From Leeuwenhoekiella nanhaiensis (GTDB lineage: Bacteria; Bacteroidota; Bacteroidia; Flavobacteriales; Flavobacteriaceae): 64,000 nt of DNA. The position numbers and the translations under genes are program-made. Under the pieces are notes generated by a model that ran no database searches, was not told the DNA's origin, and worked only from the letters and a program-made list of their open reading frames with translations. Positions 44,391-53,588 of the stretch are shown in pieces (positions within the stretch are counted from its first letter, which is position 1; every line of letters starts with the position of its first letter). The stretch is from assembly GCF_002744755.1 (NCBI RefSeq), contig NZ_KZ319291.1, forward strand, positions 1-64,000. Reading direction: 5' to 3'.

Positions 44391-45527
44391 TTAAAAATAA
44401 TATCCAATATTAATATTAAAGCGGGCTTCCCATTTAGCATCAGGATTACCTGTTGAAAAATCGTCTACAAAATTCCCGCCCAGCCAGGAATGATTATACC
44501 CCGCAGCATAATCAACATAGGTATACACCTGTCCGGCGGTCAACAATATACCGGTAACATTTTGAAAGGAGTCGGTAAACCCGCGTTCTTTTTTCTGCAT
44601 ATATCCAAAATCATTATAGAATTTCAGCTGTGACACTGGTCCCCAGTTTACATTCACCACTTTAGAGGCTGCGAAAGTATACATATTGAAGCGGGCGGCG
44701 ACTTCATAAGGCGTGCCGTATGCTCCCATTTGTATAATCGCGTTAGATTGACCTGCTGCATTTACAGGATTGTGAGCAACAGTGATTATTTCGGTTTTAA
44801 AATTCCAGTCTCGCCAGTCTAACTCGTGATGCAGGGCCAGGGCATAATGATCTCCGTTACGGTCTGTGTCTATATTGTACAACTGGCCGTATTGTGCCGA
44901 AAATCCCAACTGATTATTACCGGTATTTCCCAGTTTACGTAGCAGTTTTACATTAAACTGATTGGTTTCCTTATTGCGGCCCACCACATCATAGGAATAC
45001 CGGCTGCTGCTGTTTTCAACATCTCCTCCAAAATTGAGCTCTTCGGCATTTTTAAAAAAAGCTATGGCATATTCCCAGCGATCCCCGGTATGCAGGTATT
45101 TAATTCCCATATCGTGGTCATCCTCAAGACCGGCATAATAAGTAATGTTGAAAAACCAGTTATTTGAATTGTATTGCTTTATTCCAAAAGGAACATAAAC
45201 CAGGCCGGCGTGCAATTCATCTTTTTCACTAAAACGGTAACCCACCCAGCCTTGTTTTAGAAATCCGCCACCAAAAGCTTCCGAGTACAGGCGGTATTCG
45301 GCATTTAAAAAGACGTTTTTAAAAGAAGCTCGGGCATTGATGCGAAACATATCGTAGCCAAACTCGCCGCCTTTGGTTTTTTGTTCTTCTTTCCAGGAGG
45401 AATACACGTAGTTAAAGCGCAAAGCACCACCCAGTTCTAATTTCGGCTTTTCTTCTTGCTGAGCGTAAGCCCATTGCGTGCCAAAAATCGCGGAATATAC
45501 AAGTGCATAGAGGTAGTTTTTCAGCAT
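44391..45527 (-). CDS. Outer membrane porin-like beta-barrel protein
   Basis: The ATG at 45527 gives a signal peptide (MLKNYLYALVYSAIFGTQWAYAQ). The mature protein is an alternating amphipathic beta-strand sequence with a terminal FNINIGYYF (C-terminal Phe), typical of an outer membrane barrel, and resembles phosphate-selective-porin-like proteins of Bacteroidota. It is the first gene of the operon with the BCCT transporter, so it may admit the same solute across the outer membrane. A minus-strand TAATTTG about 40 bp upstream may be the -7 element. Confidence 0.78.
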   Translation of the reverse strand: MLKNYLYALVYSAIFGTQWAYAQQEEKPKLELGGALRFNYVYSSWKEEQKTKGGEFGYDMFRINARASFKNVFLNAEYRLYSEAFGGGFLKQGWVGYRFSEKDELHAGLVYVPFGIKQYNSNNWFFNITYYAGLEDDHDMGIKYLHTGDRWEYAIAFFKNAEELNFGGDVENSSSRYSYDVVGRNKETNQFNVKLLRKLGNTGNNQLGFSAQYGQLYNIDTDRNGDHYALALHHELDWRDWNFKTEIITVAHNPVNAAGQSNAIIQMGAYGTPYEVAARFNMYTFAASKVVNVNWGPVSQLKFYNDFGYMQKKERGFTDSFQNVTGILLTAGQVYTYVDYAAGYNHSWLGGNFVDDFSTGNPDAKWEARFNINIGYYF

Positions 45528-45673
45528 CAAAAGAAGGGTTTAGGTTAGAACAGCAGGCAAATTAGTTGGATTTTTATAGAAACTAAAGTAAAACGGCTGC
45601 ATTAGCATATATTTAAAGCTTCAATATCTGGTTTTCTAATCATGTTAAGCCTGGCAGACTAATTCTGGTTATA

Positions 45674-46024
45674 ATGAATCCCGCAGAAACTTATATTCTT
45701 TCTCAACCCGAGCCTTTTAAACGTATTCTATTGGAGCTACAGGTGATTATTGAGCATACAGCTCCCGAAGCGGAGTTGCTGTATAAGTGGCATTTGCCCT
45801 TCTATTATCTGAATGGAAAAATGTTCTGTTTTTTGAATTTTAGGAAGCGTTTTGTGGATTTGAGCTTTGTTTATGGAACAGACCTGAATGATCCCGACAA
45901 GCATTTAATAGCAGGTGAAAATCGGAAACGGCTACGGTCCCTGAGATATCATAAACTGGAAGATATTGATGCTGAGGTATTGATTGAATTCCTAAAGCAA
46001 CTTAAAGTTCTTATAAAGAATTAA
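45674..46024 (+). CDS. DUF1801-family protein
   Basis: 116 residues, starting MNPAETYILSQPEPFKRILLELQVII, with KWHLPFYYLNGKMFCFLNF and RSLRYHKLEDID, which match the DUF1801 (YdhG/YdeI-like) fold. Cytoplasmic; function unknown. Monocistronic. Confidence 0.82.
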   Translation: MNPAETYILSQPEPFKRILLELQVIIEHTAPEAELLYKWHLPFYYLNGKMFCFLNFRKRFVDLSFVYGTDLNDPDKHLIAGENRKRLRSLRYHKLEDIDAEVLIEFLKQLKVLIKN

Positions 46025-46125
46025 GCATCTCTTCTTATAAATGAGGAATACCGTAAGCCTTTAGCGCTTAAAAGTCCTAACTTCCCGAATTGAATGGTAC
46101 CAGATTCACTTATCTAATTCGGAAT

Positions 46126-47094
46126 ATGAAAATAGTTACACTACAGATTGCAGCGGTTTTTTTGTGCTTTTTTGCTTCCTATGCTCAGGAGGCTGCAGCT
46201 TATGATGATTTAATTCTTGAAGCAAACAGGCTTTACCAGTCGCAAAAATATTCGGAGTCTGGTAAAACCTATGAAAAGGCTTTTAATCTAACCGGGGATG
46301 ACACCCAGACTTCTGATCGTTATAATGCAGCCTGTTCCTGGGCGCTGGCAGATGAAGCCGATAAGGCTTTTAAGCACTTATTTATCATTTCTCGACCTGA
46401 GGGATATACGAACTACAGTCATATTTCTCAGGATACAGATCTTACTAGTTTACATAATGATACCCGCTGGGATGATATTCTTACACGGGTAAAGCAAAAT
46501 AGGGAAGAGGTAGAGCAATACTGGGATAAACCACTGGTAGCTGTCTTAGACAGTGTTCATCAAAGTGATCAAAGCGTACGGAAAACACTTGGGGCACTAG
46601 GGGATCAACACGGTTGGCAGTCAGAAGAAGTAAAAGCTCAATGGAAAAAAGTAGACCGGGTAGACTCTATTAATTTGATCAAAGTAAAACGCATCCTGGA
46701 TGAACACGGTTGGCTAGGCTCTGATGTGCTTGGCGACGAAGGTAATATGACCTTGTTTTTGGTTATTCAGCATTCTGATCTTGAAATACAGGAAAACTAC
46801 CTTCCTTTACTGCAAAAGGCAGTTTCAGAAGGAAACACTCCGCCTCATTTTTTAGCTCTTTTACAGGATCGCATTGAGATACGGAACGACAGGCCTCAAA
46901 TTTACGGCAGTCAGGTGGGGCGCACAGAAACCGGTGAAGCTTTTGTCGCTCCGATGATTGACCCTGATCACGTAGATGAGCGAAGAGCTTCAATAGGGCT
47001 TGACTCTATGGAGTCTTACCTTTCTAATTTTGATATGGAATGGGATTTAGAGGCCTATAAACGGAGCTTGAAATCTCCGGATAAAAACGAGTAA
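46126..47094 (+). CDS. Exported TPR-like / DUF6624-like protein
   Basis: The ATG at 46126 gives a signal peptide (MKIVTLQIAAVFLCFFASYAQ); an in-frame TTG 36 bp upstream is unlikely. Residues ~25-135 form TPR-like helices (LYQSQKYSESGKTYEKAFNL). The C-terminal ~190 residues, with QHGWQSEEVKAQWKKVDRVD, DEHGWLG and LQDRIEIRNDRPQIYGSQ, resemble DUF6624. Probably periplasmic. The esterase-like gene starts 17 bp downstream, so they are probably one operon. Function unknown. Confidence 0.75.
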   Translation: MKIVTLQIAAVFLCFFASYAQEAAAYDDLILEANRLYQSQKYSESGKTYEKAFNLTGDDTQTSDRYNAACSWALADEADKAFKHLFIISRPEGYTNYSHISQDTDLTSLHNDTRWDDILTRVKQNREEVEQYWDKPLVAVLDSVHQSDQSVRKTLGALGDQHGWQSEEVKAQWKKVDRVDSINLIKVKRILDEHGWLGSDVLGDEGNMTLFLVIQHSDLEIQENYLPLLQKAVSEGNTPPHFLALLQDRIEIRNDRPQIYGSQVGRTETGEAFVAPMIDPDHVDERRASIGLDSMESYLSNFDMEWDLEAYKRSLKSPDKNE

Positions 47095-47111
47095 TCATAT
47101 ATAAACGAATA

Positions 47112-48008
47112 ATGAAAAAGCATTTTAAAAGTCTATTGATTCTGTGTCTGGTTTTAGGGATAACCTTAAGTAGAGCCCAGGAAGCCGAGCCCCAAACTAC
47201 TGCAGATTATACACTGTATAAACCTCAACAAACGGATGCCGTTTTAATCTTGTTTGGTGGGTTTGGAGAAAACGCTGCGGGTATTGAAAACGAGTACCCC
47301 ATAACCGATTTAGCCTTGTCTAAAAATGTAGCAGTGGCCTATCTAAACTATAATCGTAAGATTTTTTTACAGGAGGAAGAAAAGGCGCAATTGGCACAGG
47401 TGCTTCAGAATCTAATCGCCTCAAACAACCTGCCTGACGATGCGGTTTATATCGGCGGTTTGTCTAGCGGCGGAGCTTTGTCGTTAGTAATAAGTAATTA
47501 TCTGACGGAAAATACATCCTATGGATTTAAACCGGCCGGCGTTTTCGCTGTGGATGCTCCAGTAGATCTGGCGGCGCTTTATCGTATTGCCAAAGAAAAT
47601 GTAGCGCGTAATTTTTCACCCGCTGCGGCCGGAGAGAGCGCCTTTATGCTTCAGTTTTTTAATGCGCAATTGGGAAATCCTGATGAGGATATCGCTCCTT
47701 ATGAAACGTATAGCGCTTTTGTCTATGAAACTGAAAACTTTCAGAATTTGAAAGCTTTAGAAAATACCAAAATTCGTTTTTATACAGAGCCCGATAAAAC
47801 TTGGTGGAAGGAAAATATGGGAGTTGACTACGAGCAAATGAATGCTTTTCATTTGGAGCGGCTATCTGAGTTTTTGACCGCTAAAGGCTACGAAAACGTA
47901 GAACTTATTACGACTGAGGGTAAGGGATATAGGGCAGACGGAAGCAGAAATCCGCACAGTTGGTCTATTGTTGATCAGGAAGCTTTGCTGCACTGGATGC
48001 TTGATTAA
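47112..48008 (+). CDS. Exported alpha/beta-hydrolase-like protein
   Basis: A signal peptide (MKKHFKSLLILCLVLGITLSRAQ) leads into a ~275-residue alpha/beta-hydrolase-like domain: VLILFGGFGENAAG as the oxyanion loop, IGGLSSGGALSL as the nucleophile elbow (GxSxG, Ser118) and a C-terminal SRNPHSWSIVD with a possible catalytic His. Substrate unknown. It is probably co-transcribed with the DUF6624-like gene and ends in a strong terminator. Confidence 0.72.
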   Translation: MKKHFKSLLILCLVLGITLSRAQEAEPQTTADYTLYKPQQTDAVLILFGGFGENAAGIENEYPITDLALSKNVAVAYLNYNRKIFLQEEEKAQLAQVLQNLIASNNLPDDAVYIGGLSSGGALSLVISNYLTENTSYGFKPAGVFAVDAPVDLAALYRIAKENVARNFSPAAAGESAFMLQFFNAQLGNPDEDIAPYETYSAFVYETENFQNLKALENTKIRFYTEPDKTWWKENMGVDYEQMNAFHLERLSEFLTAKGYENVELITTEGKGYRADGSRNPHSWSIVDQEALLHWMLD

Positions 48009-48024
48009 GAAGTGATTCAGTTAT

Positions 48025-48063
48025 AAAAAAATCCGTGTCTGATATTCAAACACGGATTTTTTA
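48025..48063. terminator. Bidirectional terminator
   Basis: A stem with arms AAAAATCCGTGT and ACACGGATTTTT around an 11-nt loop, between the hydrolase gene and the converging TlpA lipoprotein gene. Confidence 0.88.
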
Positions 48064-48082
48064 GTTTTCTAAAGTCTACGAA

Positions 48083-49996
48083 CTACTGCCCTGCAGCCAG
48101 TGCGATCATCATATCGAGTTCTTCAACCAGACCGTCTGTATTGCCATCAAAGCCCACGGCTTTAAATTTGATTTTTCCGTCAGGACCTACCACAAACTTG
48201 GTAGGAATACCGTCTACTTCATAAGCAGAAACCACGTCGTATTTGCGACTGCCTTCTTCTTCAGGAGTGTCCATCAGCACGTTAAAAGTGTAGTTGTTTT
48301 GCTTGATGAAATCACTTACTCCTTTTTCACGGGCTTCACCGCTGGTGCTTTCCCAGGTGTCTATAAAGAGGAATTCTACGTTTTCGTTATCAGCGTATTT
48401 GGTAACCGCTTTTTGCATTCCGGGGAAGGAAACTTTACACGGTCCGCACCAGGTTGCCCAGAAATCAAGAACTACCGTTTTTCCTTTTAAATCGGCAAGA
48501 GCGATTTCTTCACCTTCCAGGTTTTTAAGACTAAATTGTGGCGCTTCTTCATCAAGCATTTCTTTTTTCAGCTCTGCCAAAGCCTTGTCATGAGCGACCT
48601 GCTCCAAAGAACTTAGGTAGCTTTCAAAGCTTTCTTCCTGTTCTGTATTGGCGTAAGCAGTAGCCAGATATTCTTTGGTCTTGGTGGTAGCTTTACCGTC
48701 TTTAACCAGCTCAGCGGCTTTTTCAACAATCTTTTGATATTGCTCATCTGCTGCCAGAAATTGAATGTAGCGCTCGTAAACGTCTGGCGAGGTGGGGTCT
48801 GCAACGGCATCTTCCTGAACCGCGATGGCTTCCTGTACTTTACCTTGTTTAAAAAGAATCAGGGCATAGGTGTCTGAGTACATAGCCCGGGTAGATTTCA
48901 TATTATTCGCATACTGGCGGGCTGTATAATACTCCGGCTTGTTTGATTTTTCGGCCTCAATAATAGCAAGAGATTTTTTAGATAATTCTTCCGCCAGATC
49001 AAGGTTTTCCCCGCTTTCGGCGTAGCCCCAAGCAATATTATTCAGGGTTGAGGCTTTAGACGAATCGTCACCGGCCATCTCCATATATTTTTTGAAATTT
49101 TCGGTATCCCCGGCATTGAGGTATGATTCAGCTAAACTGCGGTATAGAAAATTTTTCTGAGTACCGTCTGTTCCTACCTTTTCATTGAATTCTTCAAGTA
49201 ATGCAAGCTTTTCTTCAGGATTTTTAGCTCCACGCATTTTAGAAACATAAGCGTTTTGAGCGATTTGACTCTTGGGATATTTTTCCATGAAAATCGCCTG
49301 AATCGAATCGGTTTTGGACTGATCCCTTTTGATCTGATATATCGTAATCAGTTTTTGATACTCTTCTTTTGTAAGCTCCTGCTTTTGGGAGTATGCGGCG
49401 AGTTCTTCATCCAATTTCACTCCTGCAGCTTTAGCATCTGCCTGATTCATTACCTGCATCTGTATCGTGAACCAATCATTTTTAAGCTCGGGATTCTTTT
49501 CAAGAGCGCGGTTGATGGCAGCCAAAGTAGAGTCTGGCGTTGTTTTCATACCGTAATAGCTGCCCTGAGCGAGTTTGTAAAAAGCAATCCCGGCTTCAGA
49601 ACCGGCAACGGGAACACCTGCCTCATTATATAGGCTTAGCGTATATCCCTGATCTTCATTGGAGTCGTAGTCCTTTCCATTTTTAAAATTAAAAACAAGA
49701 CCCTGCGCCGAATCGGGAATTGCAATACTACCCTTATAACGTTCTCCGTCTTTTACCAGATCAATATCCTGAGGATAACTTTTAGTATTTACGGTGTAGG
49801 CGTAAAATGCTTCTATATCTAGAGAATCTTCCGTTTTTTCAGGTGTATACCAAAGGCTCAAACTGTCGCCTGGCATCGGTTTAGCTTCAGAAAGTTCGAG
49901 GTTTCCAATTGTTAATGGGGTTTTCTCAGGTTCGTCTGTACAGGAAAGTACAGCCAAAGTGGTTAAGGCTAGTGCGGAGATGCGTAAATAGTTCAT
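48083..49996 (-). CDS. TlpA-family thioredoxin lipoprotein with TPR region
   Basis: 637 residues. A lipoprotein signal ends in AVLSC. A beta-rich N-terminal domain (about 25-130) is followed by a long helical, TPR-like section (about 150-470) and a C-terminal TlpA/AhpC-TSA domain with WCGPC (Cys517 and Cys520) and the cis-Pro segment GIPTKFV. It probably carries out thiol-disulfide exchange in the periplasm, tethered to a membrane. The TPR section may bind a partner. Substrate unknown. Confidence 0.9.
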   Translation of the reverse strand: MNYLRISALALTTLAVLSCTDEPEKTPLTIGNLELSEAKPMPGDSLSLWYTPEKTEDSLDIEAFYAYTVNTKSYPQDIDLVKDGERYKGSIAIPDSAQGLVFNFKNGKDYDSNEDQGYTLSLYNEAGVPVAGSEAGIAFYKLAQGSYYGMKTTPDSTLAAINRALEKNPELKNDWFTIQMQVMNQADAKAAGVKLDEELAAYSQKQELTKEEYQKLITIYQIKRDQSKTDSIQAIFMEKYPKSQIAQNAYVSKMRGAKNPEEKLALLEEFNEKVGTDGTQKNFLYRSLAESYLNAGDTENFKKYMEMAGDDSSKASTLNNIAWGYAESGENLDLAEELSKKSLAIIEAEKSNKPEYYTARQYANNMKSTRAMYSDTYALILFKQGKVQEAIAVQEDAVADPTSPDVYERYIQFLAADEQYQKIVEKAAELVKDGKATTKTKEYLATAYANTEQEESFESYLSSLEQVAHDKALAELKKEMLDEEAPQFSLKNLEGEEIALADLKGKTVVLDFWATWCGPCKVSFPGMQKAVTKYADNENVEFLFIDTWESTSGEAREKGVSDFIKQNNYTFNVLMDTPEEEGSRKYDVVSAYEVDGIPTKFVVGPDGKIKFKAVGFDGNTDGLVEELDMMIALAAGQ

Positions 49997-50128
49997 TCTA
50001 AATGTTTTTTGATTGTGACTAAAAATAATAAGAATTCTTCACATAGCTGTTTTCGTTACTTAGGAAGAAAACTAAAACAAGCCGGAACGAGCAGAGCAGA
50101 GTGTGAAGGCAGCAAAATATGCCATTAA

Positions 50129-50174
50129 AAATTAAAGGATTGCTAAAACAAGAGTCTTGGTAATCCTTTAATTT
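50129..50174 (-). terminator. Terminator of kdsA
   Basis: Perfect 13-bp arms (50129-50141 and 50162-50174, AAATTAAAGGATT) with a 20-nt loop, T-rich beyond on the minus strand, 25 bp after the kdsA stop. Confidence 0.75.
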
Positions 50175-50198
50175 GAACTATTCTTAGTCTGTTAAATT

Positions 50199-51014
50199 TT
50201 ACCCTGCAACCACCTTACGTATCGCTACCAGTTTGGTAAGTAAACCTTCCAGTAAGCTTAGGTCAAGCATATTAGCTCCGTCGCTTTTGGCATTTGCGGG
50301 GTCGAAATGGGTCTCGATAAACAAGCCGTCAACACCCGCCGCGATGCCGGCCTTTGCCATAGTGCCTATAAGTTCAGGTCGGCCGCCGGTTACCCCGCTG
50401 CTTTGATTGGGCTGTTGTAAGGAATGCGTGACATCAAGTACCGTTGGCGCGTATTGCTTCATGGTGGGGATGCCTCTAAAATCTACGATAAGATCCTGAT
50501 AGCCAAACATCGTTCCGCGATCGGTGATCCAGACGTTTTCGTTGCCGGTGTCGGTCACTTTAGTAACGGCGTGTTTCATCGCCTCCGGACTCATAAACTG
50601 CCCTTTTTTGAGGTTCACGACTTTACTGGTTTCGGCAGCAGCGACAACCAGATCGGTTTGACGTACCAGAAAAGCCGGAATTTGCAATACATCTACATAT
50701 TCGGCAGCCATTGCCGCGTCTTCGTTCACGTGAATGTCAGTCACCGTTGGGACTTTAAAAGTCTCTGAAACCTTACGTAGAATCTTTAGCGCTTTTTCAT
50801 CACCAATACCCGTAAAACTATCGAAGCGGCTGCGGTTAGCCTTTTTAAAACTTCCCTTAAACACGTAGGGAATACCCAATTTATCAGTTATACCTACCAC
50901 TTTTTCGGCAATGCGCATCGCCATTTCCTCGCCTTCAATGGCACAGGGCCCGGCAAGCAGGAAAAAGTTATTGGTATCTGTATGTTTAATCTGGGGAATA
51001 TTGGAAAGTTTCAT
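50199..51014 (-). CDS. kdsA: 3-deoxy-8-phosphooctulonate synthase
   Basis: KdsA condenses phosphoenolpyruvate and D-arabinose 5-phosphate to KDO-8-phosphate in the cytoplasm, the first committed step to the KDO of lipopolysaccharide. The 271-residue TIM-barrel sequence shows GPCAIEGEE near the N-terminus, FKGSFKKANRSR, DIHVNEDAAMAAEYVDVLQIPAF, the TDRGTMFGY loop and the C-terminal GLFIETHFDP. The size is normal and all key segments are present. It has its own terminator. Confidence 0.97.
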   Translation of the reverse strand: MKLSNIPQIKHTDTNNFFLLAGPCAIEGEEMAMRIAEKVVGITDKLGIPYVFKGSFKKANRSRFDSFTGIGDEKALKILRKVSETFKVPTVTDIHVNEDAAMAAEYVDVLQIPAFLVRQTDLVVAAAETSKVVNLKKGQFMSPEAMKHAVTKVTDTGNENVWITDRGTMFGYQDLIVDFRGIPTMKQYAPTVLDVTHSLQQPNQSSGVTGGRPELIGTMAKAGIAAGVDGLFIETHFDPANAKSDGANMLDLSLLEGLLTKLVAIRKVVAG

Positions 51015-51310
51015 GCTGTTCTAGTTTAAAGGGGTAAATATAGTGTATAGAAAATACGAAATACGAAGTGAGAAGTACAAAGTGATGAATTCAGAGTCTT
51101 GAGTGCAGCGTTTTCTAGGTAAGTGGTAAGAGGTTATTAAGTTGGCAGTCTCAGTAGGCAGTTGGCAGAATTTAAAATTTAAGGTTGAGAATTCAAGGAT
51201 TGTAAAAAGGTAATTTTTTATGGTTTTTTCTTAAACGATTCCACGATTCCATAGGAAAAAGTGAGAAGTAAAAAAGGGAGAATAGAAAGTAGAAAGTAAA
51301 ACGGTTTGTC

Positions 51311-51332
51311 GGTTCGAGCGCAGTCGAGAACC
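51311..51332. repeat. REP-like element with GAGCGCAGTCGAG core
   Basis: GGTTC and GAACC arms flank GAGCGCAGTCGA. From memory, sequences with this core are common interspersed palindromes in Bacteroidota genomes, often linked to RAYT transposases. Only one copy was seen here. Confidence 0.55.
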
Positions 51333-51427
51333 TATTGTTGATGACAACTATCAGGTACAAACTACAAAGTGGGAATAAACAGAAACCGAAGTAAAATAAA
51401 TTCCAATTAACGAATAACTTTTAACCA

Positions 51428-51455
51428 ACAGAAAACAGAAAACAGAAAACAGAAA
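51428..51455. repeat. Heptanucleotide tandem repeat (ACAGAAA)4
   Basis: Four perfect copies followed by a degenerate one. It has the same 7-bp period as the AAATACG array at 41667-41729 and the pair at 51052-51065. Confidence 0.9.
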
Positions 51456-51488
51456 ACAAGAAACCCTTGAACTTTAAAACTATAACCT

Positions 51489-51607
51489 GCAACCGCTTGC
51501 GGTAGGGATAGCAGCGGCATCCTTTTTTGTTACTACAGACTTCCTGCGCCATTTGGCGCATTAGGTGAAGCTGCTAACAAAAAAGATAGAGCGTATAGCC
51601 CGGTTGC
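51489..51607 (+). ncRNA. Candidate structured RNA, rod-like fold
   Basis: Nested complementary arms show a folded transcript of ~119 nt. The outer stem is GCAACCG (51489-51495) with CGGTTGC (51601-51607), the middle stem is CTTTTTTGTTA with TAACAAAAAAG (11 bp, perfect), and the apical hairpin is TGCGCC-ATTT-GGCGCA flanked by CTTC/GAAG. Unpaired blocks GGATAGCAGCGG and GATAGAGCGTATAGCC sit opposite each other as an internal bulge. I recall similar blocks recurring between genes in Flavobacteriia, possibly the Flavo-1 motif, but cannot confirm this. Strand is inferred from that memory. Confidence 0.6.
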
Positions 51608-51707
51608 TGCTTGTGACTGATTTTCAATTTTTTACATGATTTTATACAAGCAGCAAGCCGCCCAAATTATAATTGAAATAAGTGCTTAAAAGTCCGTGAA
51701 TTAACCG

Positions 51708-51715
51708 TATCTTTG
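51708..51715 (+). promoter_or_regulatory. -7 element of typA (TATCTTTG)
   Basis: An exact TAnnTTTG match 22 bp before the typA ATG, followed by GCGCCC. It lies downstream of the structured element, so the main typA transcript would not include it. The -33 TTG is not obvious. Confidence 0.55.
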
Positions 51716-51737
51716 CGCCCTAAAATAAGGGCTACTT

Positions 51738-53534
51738 ATGAATATTAAAAACATTGCGATTATCGCGCACGTTGACCACGGTAAAACCACCCTGGTAGAC
51801 AAGATTATGTACCACTGCCAGTTGTTTCGTGAAAACGAAAACACCGGTGATTTGATTCTGGATAACAACGATCTGGAGCGTGAACGCGGTATTACTATTA
51901 CTTCTAAGAACGTTTCGGTTATCTATAAAGACACCAAAATTAACATTATTGATACTCCGGGTCACGCCGATTTTGGTGGGGAGGTTGAGCGGGTACTCAA
52001 TATGGCTGACGGGGTGTTGTTGCTGGTTGATGCCTTTGAGGGGCCTATGCCACAAACGCGTTTCGTACTGCAAAAGGCAATTGACCTGGGTCTTAAACCG
52101 TGCGTGGTTATTAATAAAGTAGACAAAGAAAACTGTACTCCTGAAGAAGTTCACGAGAAGGTTTTTGACCTGATGTTTGAGTTGGGTGCCGAAGAATGGC
52201 AGCTAGATTTCCCTACGGTTTACGGTTCGGCTAAGAACAACTGGATGAGTGACCACTGGGAAAATGAGACCGAAAATATTGAGCCCCTTCTCGATATGGT
52301 GATGGATCATATTCCTTCTCCTAAAATTGAAGAAGGTAGCACACAAATGCTGATTACTTCTCTCGATTTCTCTTCATTTACCGGTCGTATCGCTATTGGG
52401 CGTTTACAACGCGGTACTTTGAAGGAAGGAATGAACGTATCGCTGGTTAAGCGTGACGGAAGCATCAAAAAAGCAAAAATTAAAGAATTACACACCTTTG
52501 AAGGACTTGGGCGCAAGAAAGTAGCTGAAGTTCAGGCAGGTGATATTTGTGCTCTTGTAGGTATTGAAGGTTTTGAAATTGGGGACACTGTTGCCGATTT
52601 TGAGAATCCGGAAGGACTGAAGACCATCGCGATCGATGAGCCTACGATGAGTATGTTGTTTACGATTAACGATTCGCCATTCTTTGGTAAAGACGGAAAG
52701 TTTGTGACTTCACGTCACATCAAAGACCGTTTATTTAAAGAACTAGAGAAAAACCTGGCACTTCGCGTAGAAGAAACCAATAGTGCCGATAAGTTTATGG
52801 TATATGGCCGTGGGGTATTGCACCTTTCGGTATTGATCGAGACGATGCGTCGTGAAGGGTACGAACTGCAAATTGGTCAGCCGCAGGTAATCATCAAAGA
52901 AATTGACGGTGTTAAATGCGAACCTATTGAAGAATTGACTATTGACCTGCCGGAGGAAGTTTCAGGTAAGGCTGTAGAAATGGTGTCTATCCGTAAAGGG
53001 GAGATGTTGAGTATGGAAGCCAAGGGCGATCGTATGGTTTGCCAGTTTTTAATTCCTTCACGAGGGATTATCGGTCTTCGTAACCAGTTGCTTACTGCAA
53101 CTGCCGGTGAAGCGATTATGGCTCACCGTTTTAAAGAATATCAGCCGCTCAAGGGAGACATTCCGGGTCGTAACAACGGTTCGCTGGTTTCTATGGAAAA
53201 AGGTACCGCTATCCCATATTCTATTGATAAACTGCAGGATCGTGGTAAGTTCTTCGTTGATCCGGGTGAGGATATCTACGAAGGTCAGGTAATTGGTGAA
53301 AACAGCCGTCAGGATGATATGACCGTTAATATTACCAAGACTAAAAAATTATCAAACGTACGTTCTTCCGGAGCAGATGATAAGGCCAAAATTGTACCGG
53401 CCATTAAATTCTCTTTAGAAGAGGCTTTAGAATACATACAAAAAGATGAATATGTTGAGGTTACTCCAAACCATTTACGTCTGCGTAAGGTATTATTAAC
53501 CGAAAACGAACGTAAGCGTAACAAGTCGGTTTAA
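51738..53534 (+). CDS. typA: Ribosome-associated GTPase TypA/BipA
   Basis: A 598-residue translational GTPase. G1 [13 protein letters not shown]3 [12 protein letters not shown] and G4 NKVDKE are present, followed by the EF-G-like domains II, III and V and the BipA-specific C-terminal domain ([23 protein letters not shown]). It acts on the 70S ribosome in assembly and stress adaptation. The length is normal. It ends in a strong terminator that overlaps the stop codon of the converging toxin gene. Confidence 0.97.
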   Translation: MNIKNIAIIAHVDHGKTTLVDKIMYHCQLFRENENTGDLILDNNDLERERGITITSKNVSVIYKDTKINIIDTPGHADFGGEVERVLNMADGVLLLVDAFEGPMPQTRFVLQKAIDLGLKPCVVINKVDKENCTPEEVHEKVFDLMFELGAEEWQLDFPTVYGSAKNNWMSDHWENETENIEPLLDMVMDHIPSPKIEEGSTQMLITSLDFSSFTGRIAIGRLQRGTLKEGMNVSLVKRDGSIKKAKIKELHTFEGLGRKKVAEVQAGDICALVGIEGFEIGDTVADFENPEGLKTIAIDEPTMSMLFTINDSPFFGKDGKFVTSRHIKDRLFKELEKNLALRVEETNSADKFMVYGRGVLHLSVLIETMRREGYELQIGQPQVIIKEIDGVKCEPIEELTIDLPEEVSGKAVEMVSIRKGEMLSMEAKGDRMVCQFLIPSRGIIGLRNQLLTATAGEAIMAHRFKEYQPLKGDIPGRNNGSLVSMEKGTAIPYSIDKLQDRGKFFVDPGEDIYEGQVIGENSRQDDMTVNITKTKKLSNVRSSGADDKAKIVPAIKFSLEEALEYIQKDEYVEVTPNHLRLRKVLLTENERKRNKSV

Positions 53535-53556
53535 CCGTCTGAGATTTTGTTTATTG

Positions 53557-53588
53557 TAAAAAGCACTTCCGTGAGGAGGTGCTTTTTT
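53557..53588. terminator. Bidirectional terminator of typA and the toxin gene
   Basis: AAAAAGCACTTCC pairs with GGAGGTGCTTTTT around a GTGA loop. The right end overlaps the toxin stop codon at 53587-53589. Confidence 0.88.

Larger units (their letters stand above)
51015..51737. other. Repeat-rich intergenic region between kdsA and typA, 723 bp
   Basis: No credible ORF. From left to right it holds two AAATACG heptamers (51052-51065), degenerate A/G-rich short repeats (about 51066-51300), a REP-like palindrome (51311-51332), four ACAGAAA heptamers (51428-51455), a strongly structured element (51489-51607), an overlapping alternative hairpin (51604-51656) and the typA -7 element (51708-51715). 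Confidence 0.8.

Noticed and set aside
51732-52154. 140-codon minus-strand frame at the start of typA
   Set aside because: Antisense to the conserved GTPase domain of TypA.
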